This document shows positions 50,955 through 60,003 of a stretch of DNA of 64,000 nucleotides, one piece after another (within the stretch, counting starts at the first letter, position 1; every line of letters begins with the position of its first letter). Position numbers and translations under genes: made by a program. The stretch spans positions 62,001 to 126,000 of the forward strand of contig JAYFOZ010000002.1 of assembly GCA_034928305.1 (NCBI GenBank). Direction: 5' to 3'. Source of the stretch: Methanomassiliicoccaceae archaeon (GTDB lineage: Archaea > Thermoplasmatota > Thermoplasmata > Methanomassiliicoccales > Methanomethylophilaceae). The notes under the pieces were generated by a model, which was not told the origin of the DNA, searched no databases, and saw only the letters and a program-made list of their open reading frames with translations.

Positions 50955-52127
50955 ATGGTTTCTTCAATGAAAGATTGGATTCAATATGGGGACCCGATGT
51001 CCAACGCGTACTATCCGTACGACACGTACAACGTGGTCTATGACATCGGTTTCGAGGTGTACCAGTTCCTAGGAGGAATTGTAGCCTGGCTCATCAACCT
51101 TCTGATACCCGGGAACTGGCTTTCGGAATGGCTGGTATCAGATGCCGTAGTCAACGCGTTCGCGATAATCATACTGGCGCTGCTGATATTCCTGGTGATA
51201 TTCGTCGGGGTACTGATATCGCTGTGGGAAGAGCGTAAAGTTCTCGGAAGGTTCATGGACAGAAGAGGGACCATGATAGGCATGAAGGGATTCATGCAGT
51301 GCGTCGCCGACGGTCTCAAGACCTTCATGAAAGAGAACACCATGCCCAAGAAGATCGACAAAATGACCTACATGTGGACCGTTTCACTGGTCATAGGCAC
51401 GTCGGTCCTTGTTGCGTGCATGTTGCCTCTTTCCGACAGGTTCTACATCGTGAACTTCGATTCCGGTCTCCTGATCGTTATGGCGCTGTACGCTTTGGCG
51501 CCATTCTTCATCCTGGTTTCCGGCTGGTCGCAGAACAACAAATATTCTCTGATCGGAGGAATGAGGGCTGCGGAGTCGATGATATCATACGAGATTCCGA
51601 TGCTCATCATCGTATGTTCCGTGGCAGTATTGTCTGGAACATTCAATATCGGCGGCATAGTGGCCGCTCAGAACGAATCGATGTGGTACATCATCCCGCT
51701 GTTCATAGGTTTCATCGTGTTCTTCACATGTGCGTGTGCAGAATCCGAGCGTTCGCCCTTCGACCTGGCAGAAGCAGAGGCCGAACTGGTCGAGGGATGG
51801 CAGACAGAGTACGCCGGAATGAAATGGGGACTCATAATGCTTGGAGATTATCTCAGGGGATTCGCCTCCTGTGCGATGATATCCATCATGTTCCTCGGAG
51901 GCTGGAATATAGCTCCGTTCGCATCCGATGCCGTCAACGGATTCCTTCCCGAAGTCGTACAGCTCCTCAAGGGCTGGTTCATCTTCTTCATAATGATCTG
52001 GGTCAGAGTAGCTCTGCCCCGTGTTAGGATCGATCAGATCCTCAACCTCGGATGGAAGGTGTTCATGCCGTTGTCTGTGATCAACCTGGTAATTGCGGTA
52101 TTGCTCAAAGTAGGAGGTGTCTTCTGA
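50955..52127 (+). CDS. fpoH: Fpo complex subunit H (NuoH-like membrane anchor)
   Basis: Membrane subunit linking the peripheral arm to the pump modules; 390 residues with about eight helices. The conserved cytoplasmic loop reads ERKVLGRFMDRRG, followed by PKKIDK and CAESERSPFDLAEAEAELVEG with the conserved acidic residues. ATG 50955 is preceded by GGTGAT at three bases. The first 40 residues form a hydrophilic N-terminus and a helix typical of archaeal FpoH. It shares one base with fpoI. Confidence 0.95.
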   Translation: MVSSMKDWIQYGDPMSNAYYPYDTYNVVYDIGFEVYQFLGGIVAWLINLLIPGNWLSEWLVSDAVVNAFAIIILALLIFLVIFVGVLISLWEERKVLGRFMDRRGTMIGMKGFMQCVADGLKTFMKENTMPKKIDKMTYMWTVSLVIGTSVLVACMLPLSDRFYIVNFDSGLLIVMALYALAPFFILVSGWSQNNKYSLIGGMRAAESMISYEIPMLIIVCSVAVLSGTFNIGGIVAAQNESMWYIIPLFIGFIVFFTCACAESERSPFDLAEAEAELVEGWQTEYAGMKWGLIMLGDYLRGFASCAMISIMFLGGWNIAPFASDAVNGFLPEVVQLLKGWFIFFIMIWVRVALPRVRIDQILNLGWKVFMPLSVINLVIAVLLKVGGVF

Positions 52128-52867
52128 TGCCTATAAAATATCTAGATAAGTATCCGAAAAACCCGGCGAGGACCCTTTGGGTTCTGAAGCCCATGTGGGT
52201 CAGCCTTAAGCTGTTCTTCAAGACCGTAACCCACAGGCCCGTCACCATTCTCTATCCTTACGAGAAGGAGTGGATTCCCGACAATTATCGCGGACGCCCG
52301 GGGCTCAGGTTCGATAAGTGCATCGGTTGCGGAGTATGTTCGAGGATGTGCCCTACGGGGTGCATCAAGATGGTCGATGTTGCGGACGACGATGGCAAGA
52401 TGGTATCGAGGCCGCAGGTGTTCGTCGGAAGGTGCGCCTTCTGCGGGTACTGCGCTGAATACTGCCCGGTGAACGCGATGACCGTGACGCCCGAATATGA
52501 ACTGGCAGAGCTGTTCAAGGAAGATCTGTTCTACGGACCCCGCAGGCTGAATTTCAAGGACACAACGCCCGGAATGGAGGTACATCTGGAGATGACCCTC
52601 CAGTCCGATATCGATGCAGGGCGCTCAGAGAGGAGGGTACTCCCCTATGAGATAGACAACCCTGTCGTCGATGAGGACCTATGCATCGGATGCAAGAAGT
52701 GCCAGAAGGTATGTCCCGTCGATGCCGTTACGATGGTCGAGAAGGGCCTTAACGCCAAAGGCAAGCCCAAGCTCATTCCGGAGTTCGATGCGAAAAAGTG
52801 CATATGCTGCGAGAACTGCGTAATCGACTGTCCCAAGGACGCAATAATCATTGAGGAGGTGCTCTGA
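52127..52867 (+). CDS. fpoI: Fpo complex subunit I with four 4Fe-4S motifs
   Basis: Electron-carrying subunit of the peripheral arm, 246 residues. NuoI/FpoI proteins carry two 4Fe-4S clusters; here they are Cys 65, 68, 71, 75 and Cys 103, 106, 109, 113. A second ferredoxin-like module of about 70 residues follows, with Cys 186, 189, 192, 196 and Cys 225, 228, 231, 235. This C-terminal addition is unlike the shorter FpoI of Methanosarcina as I recall it. Since the operon has no fpoF, the extra module may accept electrons from ferredoxin or a partner protein, which is inference. Confidence 0.93.
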   Translation: MPIKYLDKYPKNPARTLWVLKPMWVSLKLFFKTVTHRPVTILYPYEKEWIPDNYRGRPGLRFDKCIGCGVCSRMCPTGCIKMVDVADDDGKMVSRPQVFVGRCAFCGYCAEYCPVNAMTVTPEYELAELFKEDLFYGPRRLNFKDTTPGMEVHLEMTLQSDIDAGRSERRVLPYEIDNPVVDEDLCIGCKKCQKVCPVDAVTMVEKGLNAKGKPKLIPEFDAKKCICCENCVIDCPKDAIIIEEVL

Positions 52868-53199
52868 TGTCTACAATACAAAACATTTGGAACGAGTTCA
52901 CCGACTATCTGGGGTACCTCGGCAACAACGGTGACCTGGTGATGTTCCTGGCCGTAGCGGCCATCGGAATAACCGCTGCGTTGTTCGTGGTTACCGATAA
53001 GGAGGCAATGCACAGTGCATTCTACCTCGCCCTTGTGTTTGTAGTCGTGGCAGTTGTCTTCCTGTTCCTGGAAGCCGAGTTCATGGCGATCATACAGCTA
53101 TTCGTGTACGTCGGTGCTATCACCATACTGTTTGCGTTCAGCATAATGCTTACGAGACGTTACATCATGAAGTCCGGAGGTGGCAACGATGATGAGTAA
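52867..53199 (+). CDS. fpoJ1: Fpo complex subunit J, N-terminal part (NuoJ-like)
   Basis: The 110-residue protein corresponds to the first half of NuoJ, with three membrane helices and the conserved EAEFMAIIQLFVYVGAITILF segment in helix 3. The second half is a separate gene immediately downstream, a split also known in Methanosarcina. It shares one base with fpoI and overlaps fpoJ2 by 11 bases. Confidence 0.92.
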   Translation: MSTIQNIWNEFTDYLGYLGNNGDLVMFLAVAAIGITAALFVVTDKEAMHSAFYLALVFVVVAVVFLFLEAEFMAIIQLFVYVGAITILFAFSIMLTRRYIMKSGGGNDDE

Positions 53200-53485
53200 G
53201 AGAACGATCTACGGAATCGTCACGGCCGTCATAGTGATGGTCGCACTCACGTTCGCCGTGTTCGCCACCGGATGGGGGGACATTGTCACCTACGACTGGC
53301 CTCAGTCGATGCCTACCTTCAACCCGATAGATGGAAGCGGAAACCTCCTTGCAGGTTCGCTTACATACGTGGTGTTTGAAACATATGGCCCCATCGTCGC
53401 ACTGCTGGCATTGATAATGTTCGGTGCAATGGTCGGTGCGATATGCGTTGCAAAAGAGGAGGTTGATGACGATGATTCCAATTGA
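53189..53485 (+). CDS. fpoJ2: Fpo complex subunit J, C-terminal part (NuoJ-like)
   Basis: The 98-residue protein corresponds to the second half of NuoJ: a helix at residues about 7-27, a loop, and a last helix (TYGPIVALLALIMFGAMVGAI) with an acidic tail. ATG 53189 sits six bases after GGAGGTG, within the end of fpoJ1; ATG 53192 is the alternative. The product probably completes the NuoJ fold with FpoJ1. Confidence 0.88.
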   Translation: MMSKRTIYGIVTAVIVMVALTFAVFATGWGDIVTYDWPQSMPTFNPIDGSGNLLAGSLTYVVFETYGPIVALLALIMFGAMVGAICVAKEEVDDDDSN

Positions 53486-53774
53486 ATTCTTCCTCATGTT
53501 CTCGGCCATACTGTTCGTCATAGGAACATATGGAATAATGACCAAGAACAACGCGATTGTCGTGCTGATGTGCATCGAGATGGTCCTGAACGCCGCAAAC
53601 ATAAACCTTGTCGCTTTCGCCGCATATAACGGCGAAATAATGGGACAGGTTTTCGTGGTGTTCACCGTTGCGATCGCAGCATGCGAGGTCGCTGTGGGCA
53701 TAGCAATATTGCTCAACGCATACAAAATGAAGAAAACGACCGTCATAGACGATCTTACGGAATTGAGGTGGTAA
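53472..53774 (+). CDS. fpoK: Fpo complex subunit K (NuoK-like)
   Basis: The 100-residue membrane subunit has three helices with the conserved buried Glu in LMCIEMVLNAANINLVAF and a second Glu in the AACEVAVGIAILL helix, both important for proton pumping in NuoK. ATG 53472 is eight bases after GAGGAGGT and gives the standard NuoK length. It begins inside the end of fpoJ2 and is one base from fpoL. Confidence 0.93.
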   Translation: MIPIEFFLMFSAILFVIGTYGIMTKNNAIVVLMCIEMVLNAANINLVAFAAYNGEIMGQVFVVFTVAIAACEVAVGIAILLNAYKMKKTTVIDDLTELRW

Positions 53775-53775
53775 G

Positions 53776-55830
53776 ATGTTCATCGAATATACATGGCTCA
53801 TACCGGTGATTCCGCTGATTTTCTTCGTTATCATCGGTCTGATCGGAAAGAAGACCCCCAAAGAAGGGGGGTTGATTGCAATCATAGGGGCCTTGGTATC
53901 CTTCGTCCTGTCCGTGCTGGTGGTGTACGAGTTCCTAACGGGACCCGCTTACAACGGCGGCATCGGTTATGTGACGGATGCGGTAACATGGTTCACGATC
54001 CCGGGCGGGTTCACGCTCACACTGGGATACTACGTGGATGGGCTTACTTGCGTAATGCTGATGTTCTCCTCCCTGATCTCCCTGCTGATCTTCATCTACT
54101 CGATAGGGTACATGCATGACCAGGGAAAGAGGAACAGGAGATACTTCGCAGAAGTGAGCCTTTTCCTCGCAGGAATGCTGGGGCTCATAATCTCCAACAA
54201 CTACCTGATGACCTTCGTCTTCTGGGAGGTAATGGGCCTTTGCTCGTACCTCCTGATAGGATTCTGGAGCTTCAGGCACCCTGAAGGCGATGTCGCTTCC
54301 GACAAAGCCGCTTCCGCCGCAAAGAAGGCGTTCATAGTTACCCGCCTGGGAGACGTTTCGTTCATGGCAGGACTGTTCGTACTTCTGTACGCGTTCCAGT
54401 CCCTGGACTACGTTAGCCTGTTCGAGCCCTCGGCCATAGCCGCTGTCGACTCGAATCTGATAATCCTTGCTACTCTCCTGCTTTTCGGAGGTGCGATCGG
54501 AAAGAGCGCACAGTTCCCTCTGCAGGACTGGTTGCCGGATGCGATGGCGGGCCCGACCACGGTTTCAGCTTTGATACACGCGGCGACGATGGTCAAGGCG
54601 GGCGTGTACCTCGTTGCGAGGAGCTACCCGCTGTTCGTCCAGTCTGCGGACGTCATGCTGCTCGTCGGCCTGATCGGAGGAATCACCGCAATACTTGCGG
54701 CCTCCATGGCGCTTAACAATATGAACATAAAGAAAGTCCTCGCGTTCTCGACGATTTCCCAGCTCGGTTACATGATAATGGCACTGGGAGCCGGCGGATA
54801 CATGATGGCAATAGGGATGCAGGAAAACAACCCGGCCCTTATTGCCGCGGGCGCAGCCGGATACACCGCAGGTGTGTTCCACATGTTCAACCACGCCTTC
54901 TTCAAGGCATTGCTGTTCATGGGGTCCGGTTCGGTCATCCATTCGTGCGGTACCGAGGACATGCGCGAGATGGGCGGCCTCGGTAAGAAGATGAAGTGGA
55001 CTTCGATAACCATGCTGATCGGTTCATTATCGATTGCAGGGTTCCCCTTCTTCAGCGGTTTCTGGTCGAAAGACCTCGTGCTCGAGTCTGTTATGAAGGC
55101 GTCGGAGTTTGGACCCGAGGGCTACATATTCGCAATAATATGGGTTCTGGGAGTCGTGACCGCGTTCATGACCGCGTTCTACATGTTCCGCATGTGGTAC
55201 ATGACGTTCGGAGGACCCAAGGGTCACGCAACCGAGCACTCGCACGGCGAGTCCCCGGCATCCATGACCATCCCCTTGATGTTGCTTGCGATATTCGCGT
55301 TCGGTTCCGGTTTCCTGATTCTGTTCGGGCTTGACGGCATAATAACCATATCCCCCGATGCGATCACAGGTGCGTTCACAGTGGGAATGCACGACGGTCA
55401 CGGAGCAGCGCACTTCATCGAAGAGCTGTTCACCAACCCGTACACCTACCTGACCATAGTCCTGGCACTGCTGGGGATATACATTGCGTACCTCATGTAC
55501 AGCAAGTTCTCGGTCAACCCCGGGAGGTTCAACAAGGAAGGACAGTCCAGGCTCTACAATGCCCTGGAGAAGAGATGGTGGTTCCCCCAGTTGTACGACT
55601 GGATTTCCTGGAAGTTCGGATACGGCATCGGAAAAGGTGTCGATTACTTCGACAGGAACGTGGTCGACGGGACCGTCAACGGACTCTCCAGTGCAGTTGT
55701 GGGTTCAGGCGAGAGCGCCAAGTACGTCCAGACAGGAAACGTGGGCAACTATGCTTCGATCGTGATGATCGGTGTAGCGGCGGTATTCGTCGTTGCCCTT
55801 GTATTTATCTATTTCATGGGAGGGATGTAA
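53776..55830 (+). CDS. fpoL: Fpo complex subunit L (NuoL-like antiporter subunit)
   Basis: Largest membrane pump subunit, 684 residues with about 16 helices. It has the antiporter family core: FWEVMGLCSYLLIGFW with the key Glu, KSAQFPLQDWLPDAMAGPTTVSALIHAATMVKAG with the key Lys, and the AFSTISQLGYM and FNHAFFKALLFMGSGSVIH helices. The C-terminal lateral helix region follows. Its gene ends one base before fpoM. Confidence 0.95.
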   Translation: MFIEYTWLIPVIPLIFFVIIGLIGKKTPKEGGLIAIIGALVSFVLSVLVVYEFLTGPAYNGGIGYVTDAVTWFTIPGGFTLTLGYYVDGLTCVMLMFSSLISLLIFIYSIGYMHDQGKRNRRYFAEVSLFLAGMLGLIISNNYLMTFVFWEVMGLCSYLLIGFWSFRHPEGDVASDKAASAAKKAFIVTRLGDVSFMAGLFVLLYAFQSLDYVSLFEPSAIAAVDSNLIILATLLLFGGAIGKSAQFPLQDWLPDAMAGPTTVSALIHAATMVKAGVYLVARSYPLFVQSADVMLLVGLIGGITAILAASMALNNMNIKKVLAFSTISQLGYMIMALGAGGYMMAIGMQENNPALIAAGAAGYTAGVFHMFNHAFFKALLFMGSGSVIHSCGTEDMREMGGLGKKMKWTSITMLIGSLSIAGFPFFSGFWSKDLVLESVMKASEFGPEGYIFAIIWVLGVVTAFMTAFYMFRMWYMTFGGPKGHATEHSHGESPASMTIPLMLLAIFAFGSGFLILFGLDGIITISPDAITGAFTVGMHDGHGAAHFIEELFTNPYTYLTIVLALLGIYIAYLMYSKFSVNPGRFNKEGQSRLYNALEKRWWFPQLYDWISWKFGYGIGKGVDYFDRNVVDGTVNGLSSAVVGSGESAKYVQTGNVGNYASIVMIGVAAVFVVALVFIYFMGGM

Positions 55831-55831
55831 G

Positions 55832-57391
55832 GTGTTCGACGAAATTTTCGCTGAGATCCCCATACTGATGTTGTTGCTGGTGATTCCCCTAATAGGGGCA
55901 GTCGCAACGCTCTTTATGGGCGGAGAGAGACAGAAGTACGCAAAGTACGTGGCGGGAGCCTTCTCAGGTGTAACGCTGGTACTTGTGATACTCCTAATGT
56001 TCGTCGATAATATGGCGCTCCTTTCGGAGAACTATCTTTGGATCGACGCCGCAAACATCAGGATATCGTTCATACTGGAAATAGACGGGCTCAGCCTGTT
56101 GATGGTCCTGCTGACCGCTCTGCTGGTGTTCCTGGTCGTCGTGTTCTCGGCATCCGAGAGCGACAGGCCGAACTACTTCCACACGCTGATAATGATCATG
56201 GAGCTGGGTCTGATGGGTGTCTACCTGTCGGCCGATTACTTCCTGTTCTACATCATGTGGGAAGTAACGCTGATCCCGATGTACTTCATGATATCATGGT
56301 ACGGAGGGCCCAGAAGGCACTATTCGGCAATCAAGTTCTTCATCTATACGCATGTGGCGAGCCTGGTCATGCTGATCGGTATCTTCGCGATCGTGTTCCA
56401 GGCGGCAGCAATAAACCCCGGCGTAATTGCGGACTTCTCGTTCGCCGCCGTGAACGCTGCGTCTGGATCGTTCGGCGAGGTATTCCAGGTGCTGGTGTTC
56501 GGTCTGTTGTTCTTCGGGTTTGCAGTCAAGATGCCCGCGGTCCCGTTCCACACATGGCTTCCGGACGCGCACGTCGAGGCACCTACCGGAGGCTCGGTCC
56601 TGCTTGCAGGTGTCATGCTTAAGATGGGATCTTACGGTATAATCAGGGTCGCACTCAACGCTCTACCCGACGGAGCAATCTGGTGGGCGGAGATAATATT
56701 GGTCGTTGCCTTGATTTCGATAGTCTACGGCGCTTACGCATGTATCGCGCAGACCGACCTCAAAAAGATGGTGGCCTATTCGTCCATCAACCACATGGGA
56801 ATGGTCATGCTGGGTATCGCCGCATCGCTGCTGTACGTCAAGTACGCCGCGTCGCCCGACCCCGTAATAGCGCAGATAGGAATCGAATTCGCGATATTCC
56901 AGATGTTCGCCCACGGCCTCGTTACCGCAGTGCTGTTCATGGTGTGCGGTTTCACCGGTCATGCCTTGGGAACGAGGGAGATTCCGCTTCTCGGCGGTCT
57001 GGCAGGAAAATTACCTGCCTTCGCAACCTTCATGATGATCGGTTTCATGGCCTCGCTGGGTCTGCCCGGTCTCGTAGGGTTCTGGGGAGAGTTCGGAGTG
57101 ATATTCTCGTTCTACGTGGCGGCGGAAGCCATGGGACAGATATGGCTGATAGTATTCTGCCTGCTGTCCATCATGCTGAACGCAGGGTTTTACATATGGG
57201 CGATGCAGAGAACGCTGTTCGGCAGGGAGACCACCAAGGTCGATCTGTCTCATGTGCACGATGTTAGCAAGGCCGAGGGCTTCGCACTGGCGGTGCTGTG
57301 CATAGTCATAGCGCTGTTCGGTATTTGGCCCGACTTCGCTCTGGGCTATATCGAGACTTTCGTGGCAAACTTTGCCATGCCGGGGGTGTGA
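55832..57391 (+). CDS. fpoM: Fpo complex subunit M (NuoM-like antiporter subunit)
   Basis: Proton-pumping subunit of 519 residues with about 14 helices. Key residues are in IMWEVTLIPMYFMISWYGG (Glu) and VKMPAVPFHTWLPDAHVEAPTGGSVLLAG (Lys and His), then DLKKMVAYSSINHMG. The start is GTG 55832, one base after the fpoL stop and behind GGGAGGGAT. A longer frame exists but overlaps fpoL. Confidence 0.94.
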   Translation: MFDEIFAEIPILMLLLVIPLIGAVATLFMGGERQKYAKYVAGAFSGVTLVLVILLMFVDNMALLSENYLWIDAANIRISFILEIDGLSLLMVLLTALLVFLVVVFSASESDRPNYFHTLIMIMELGLMGVYLSADYFLFYIMWEVTLIPMYFMISWYGGPRRHYSAIKFFIYTHVASLVMLIGIFAIVFQAAAINPGVIADFSFAAVNAASGSFGEVFQVLVFGLLFFGFAVKMPAVPFHTWLPDAHVEAPTGGSVLLAGVMLKMGSYGIIRVALNALPDGAIWWAEIILVVALISIVYGAYACIAQTDLKKMVAYSSINHMGMVMLGIAASLLYVKYAASPDPVIAQIGIEFAIFQMFAHGLVTAVLFMVCGFTGHALGTREIPLLGGLAGKLPAFATFMMIGFMASLGLPGLVGFWGEFGVIFSFYVAAEAMGQIWLIVFCLLSIMLNAGFYIWAMQRTLFGRETTKVDLSHVHDVSKAEGFALAVLCIVIALFGIWPDFALGYIETFVANFAMPGV

Positions 57392-57394
57392 TAA

Positions 57395-58900
57395 ATGGTA
57401 GATATTGATATCAATTGGATAACCGACTCGTTCGGAAGCATGACCCCGGTACTGCCCATGGTGCTTGTCATCATAGGGGCATTGCTGATGCCGGGCATTC
57501 ACCTTCTCTTCAAGAGAAAAGATGTGACCTGCGCGGTATCGCTTGCGTTTGTGGTTCTGGCGGCAGTATTCAACATACTGCTTCTGCTCGGGCACTACAA
57601 CGGGACGTATTACGACCTGTTCACATACGACGCGTTCTCGGGACTGATGATCCTGCTTTTCCAGGTCGTCGCATTCATTGCTATCCTGATTGCGGGCCCC
57701 AGCAGCGAGACGACCAAGTTGCACGTCGGTGCGTTCTATTCGCTGATGCTCATCGCAACGGCGGGAATGGCATTCGTTGCAACAGCTTCCGACCTGCTAC
57801 TGATCTTCGTGGGCGTCGAGATGGTAAGCATCCCGTCGTACGCGATGGTCGCAATGAAGAAAAAAGACCCCAGGGCCTCTGAGGCCGCTGTCAAGTACGT
57901 CATCATCGGAGGACTTTCTTCCGGTCTGACGATATACGGTATTTCTATGCTGTTCGGCCTTACGGGCACGACCAACATCGCGGATATCGCGGCGGCACTC
58001 GCAACCCAGGGATACACCGCAGGCCTCGTAATCGCGCTTGCGACTATGATCGCAGGATATGGTTTCAAGATCGCGGCGGCTCCGTTCCACATGTGGGCCC
58101 CCGACGTGTACGAGGGGGCAGCGACACCGGTTTCTCTGTTCCTTGCTACAGGCTCCAAGAAAATGGGGCTCGTGGTATACATCAAGGTCTTTTTCGTGAT
58201 GTTCGTCACGATACAGGCGGCCCAGCCGTTCATGACCGAGTCGATCCAGTACGTGTTCGCGATCCTTGCGGCCATCACGATGACCGTAGGAAATATACTG
58301 GCCATCGTACAGGGCAATGTGAAGAGAATGCTGGCATACTCTTCGATAGCCCAGGCAGGTTACATGCTTATGGCGATCGCGATCATGAGCGAGTGGGCGA
58401 TGACAGGAACAATCTACTACATGTTCGCGCACGTGTTCATGAAGGGCGGAGCGTTCGTGGTCGTAGCTGCGCTGATAACGGCCGGCGTCGGAGAGAACCT
58501 CAAGGATTACAGAGGACTTGCAAAGAGGGCACCGTTGCTTTCAGCTGTGATGCTTCTATGTGTGTTCTCGCTTGCGGGAATACCCCCTCTGGCGGGATTC
58601 ACAGCAAAGTTCTTCCTGTTCTCGGCCGCAATCGTGCCCGGGCTCGGAGAACCGGTATCGGCACAGTGGGTGTGGCTCGCGTTCGTGGCAATACTGAACT
58701 CTGCCATTTCGCTGTATTATTACGCCAAGATAGTCAAGGCGATGTACATCGAGAAGGGAGAGTCCGAAGAGAAGATCAAGGTCCCCGTGGCATTCACGAT
58801 AGCAGCAGTATTGTGCGTCTTAGGAGTAATCGCGATGGGTGTATTCCCTGAGCCGTTCCTATATTACTGCTCGCAGGCCGCGGCCGCCATTATGCCTTGA
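57395..58900 (+). CDS. fpoN: Fpo complex subunit N (NuoN-like antiporter subunit)
   Basis: Last pump subunit, 501 residues with about 14 helices. The antiporter motifs are FVGVEMVSIPSYAM (Glu), FKIAAAPFHMWAPDVYEGAATPVSLFLATGSKK (Lys and following helix) and VKRMLAYSSIAQAGYM. It ends the operon and is followed by a strong terminator hairpin. No fpoO or fpoF gene follows, in keeping with the reduced Fpo complex of Methanomassiliicoccales. Confidence 0.94.
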   Translation: MVDIDINWITDSFGSMTPVLPMVLVIIGALLMPGIHLLFKRKDVTCAVSLAFVVLAAVFNILLLLGHYNGTYYDLFTYDAFSGLMILLFQVVAFIAILIAGPSSETTKLHVGAFYSLMLIATAGMAFVATASDLLLIFVGVEMVSIPSYAMVAMKKKDPRASEAAVKYVIIGGLSSGLTIYGISMLFGLTGTTNIADIAAALATQGYTAGLVIALATMIAGYGFKIAAAPFHMWAPDVYEGAATPVSLFLATGSKKMGLVVYIKVFFVMFVTIQAAQPFMTESIQYVFAILAAITMTVGNILAIVQGNVKRMLAYSSIAQAGYMLMAIAIMSEWAMTGTIYYMFAHVFMKGGAFVVVAALITAGVGENLKDYRGLAKRAPLLSAVMLLCVFSLAGIPPLAGFTAKFFLFSAAIVPGLGEPVSAQWVWLAFVAILNSAISLYYYAKIVKAMYIEKGESEEKIKVPVAFTIAAVLCVLGVIAMGVFPEPFLYYCSQAAAAIMP

Positions 58901-58924
58901 AGTCGGTATCAAACAATTTCATTC

Positions 58925-58956
58925 CCTGCCCCTTTGGGGGCAGGTTTTAATTTATT
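58925..58956 (+). terminator. Intrinsic-type terminator of the fpo operon
   Basis: A perfect 8-pair hairpin, CCTGCCCC-TTTG-GGGGCAGG, is followed by TTTTAATTTATT, starting 24 bases after the fpoN stop. It is the clearest terminator in the window. Confidence 0.75.
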
Positions 58957-59033
58957 CTTTATGCTTCTGCACTGGCTATTTTGATTATTGAACTCTGAAA
59001 AGCTTAAGTAGATTACACACTTCACTCAAGGTT

Positions 59034-59999
59034 ATGTCCGACCTTTGGCACGACTGCATATCGGATGAGCTCGAAAGGGTCGAGGACCTAATGGCTAAGG
59101 AACTGACGTCCGAGAACCGAGAGCTCACCGAAATGTGCAGATATGTCATCACTTCAGGAGGCAAAAGGATCAGGCCCGCCGTATGCATCCTGGCTTATTA
59201 CGCATGCGGAGGGAGAGATCCCAAGAGGGCGATCGAAATAGGCTCCGCGTTCGAAATCATCCACAGCGCGACCCTAGTCCACGATGATATCAATGACCAG
59301 GGCGAGCTTCGCAGGGGCCGCAAGTCGCTTTACAAAGAGTATACGATCGGTAAGGCGATAATCACCGGTGATTTCATGTTCGCCATGGGCTTCAGACTGA
59401 TAGGTGCCACATCGCCCGACATAGTCGAATATGTCATCGACGCATCGTCATCCATGAGCGCCGGCGAATTCATCCAGAAGAATTTCGAGCACAAGTCCGA
59501 GGTCACAGAGGACGACTATATGGAGATCATCAACGGGAAGACCGCCAAGATAATTTCCGCATCGGCAAAGTCGGGCGCATTCATGGCCGATGCAAACATC
59601 CAGACGCTGGATGCGATCGGGGATTACGCCATGGCCACCGGGATGGCATTCCAGATAATCGATGATACCTTGGACATAATCGGGGATGCCGATAACACCG
59701 GCAAGCTTGTAGGTACAGATATCATCGAGGGCAAGCCCACACTTCCCATAATATATGCCATGGAAGACCCACTTTACGGAAAGCAGATCATCGAAGTGTT
59801 CGAGACCGATGAGCCAGACGCCGATACAGTAGAGATGGCGATCAATCTGATAAAGAAGACCGACGCCATAAGCAGGTGCAAGAAAAAGGCGATGGAGGTA
59901 CTGGTCGAAGCACGCCAGAATCTCGATATCCTTGGCGACTCGATCTATAAGAGGGCTCTGCTGGCACTTGGCGATTACATCGTAACGAGGGATAAGTGA
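59034..59999 (+). CDS. idsA: Geranylgeranyl/farnesyl diphosphate synthase
   Basis: trans-Isoprenyl diphosphate synthase of 321 residues that builds the C20 chains of archaeal lipids. The first aspartate motif is LVHDDINDQGELRRG (DDxxD), the second is IIDDTLDIIGD, with the GGKRIRPAVCIL substrate segment ahead of them. Final chain length cannot be read with certainty. A TATA-like CTTAAGTA is about 26 bases upstream, so the mRNA is probably leaderless. A geranylgeranyl reductase gene follows after four bases. Confidence 0.94.
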   Translation: MSDLWHDCISDELERVEDLMAKELTSENRELTEMCRYVITSGGKRIRPAVCILAYYACGGRDPKRAIEIGSAFEIIHSATLVHDDINDQGELRRGRKSLYKEYTIGKAIITGDFMFAMGFRLIGATSPDIVEYVIDASSSMSAGEFIQKNFEHKSEVTEDDYMEIINGKTAKIISASAKSGAFMADANIQTLDAIGDYAMATGMAFQIIDDTLDIIGDADNTGKLVGTDIIEGKPTLPIIYAMEDPLYGKQIIEVFETDEPDADTVEMAINLIKKTDAISRCKKKAMEVLVEARQNLDILGDSIYKRALLALGDYIVTRDK

Positions 60000-60003
60000 T
60001 CCC

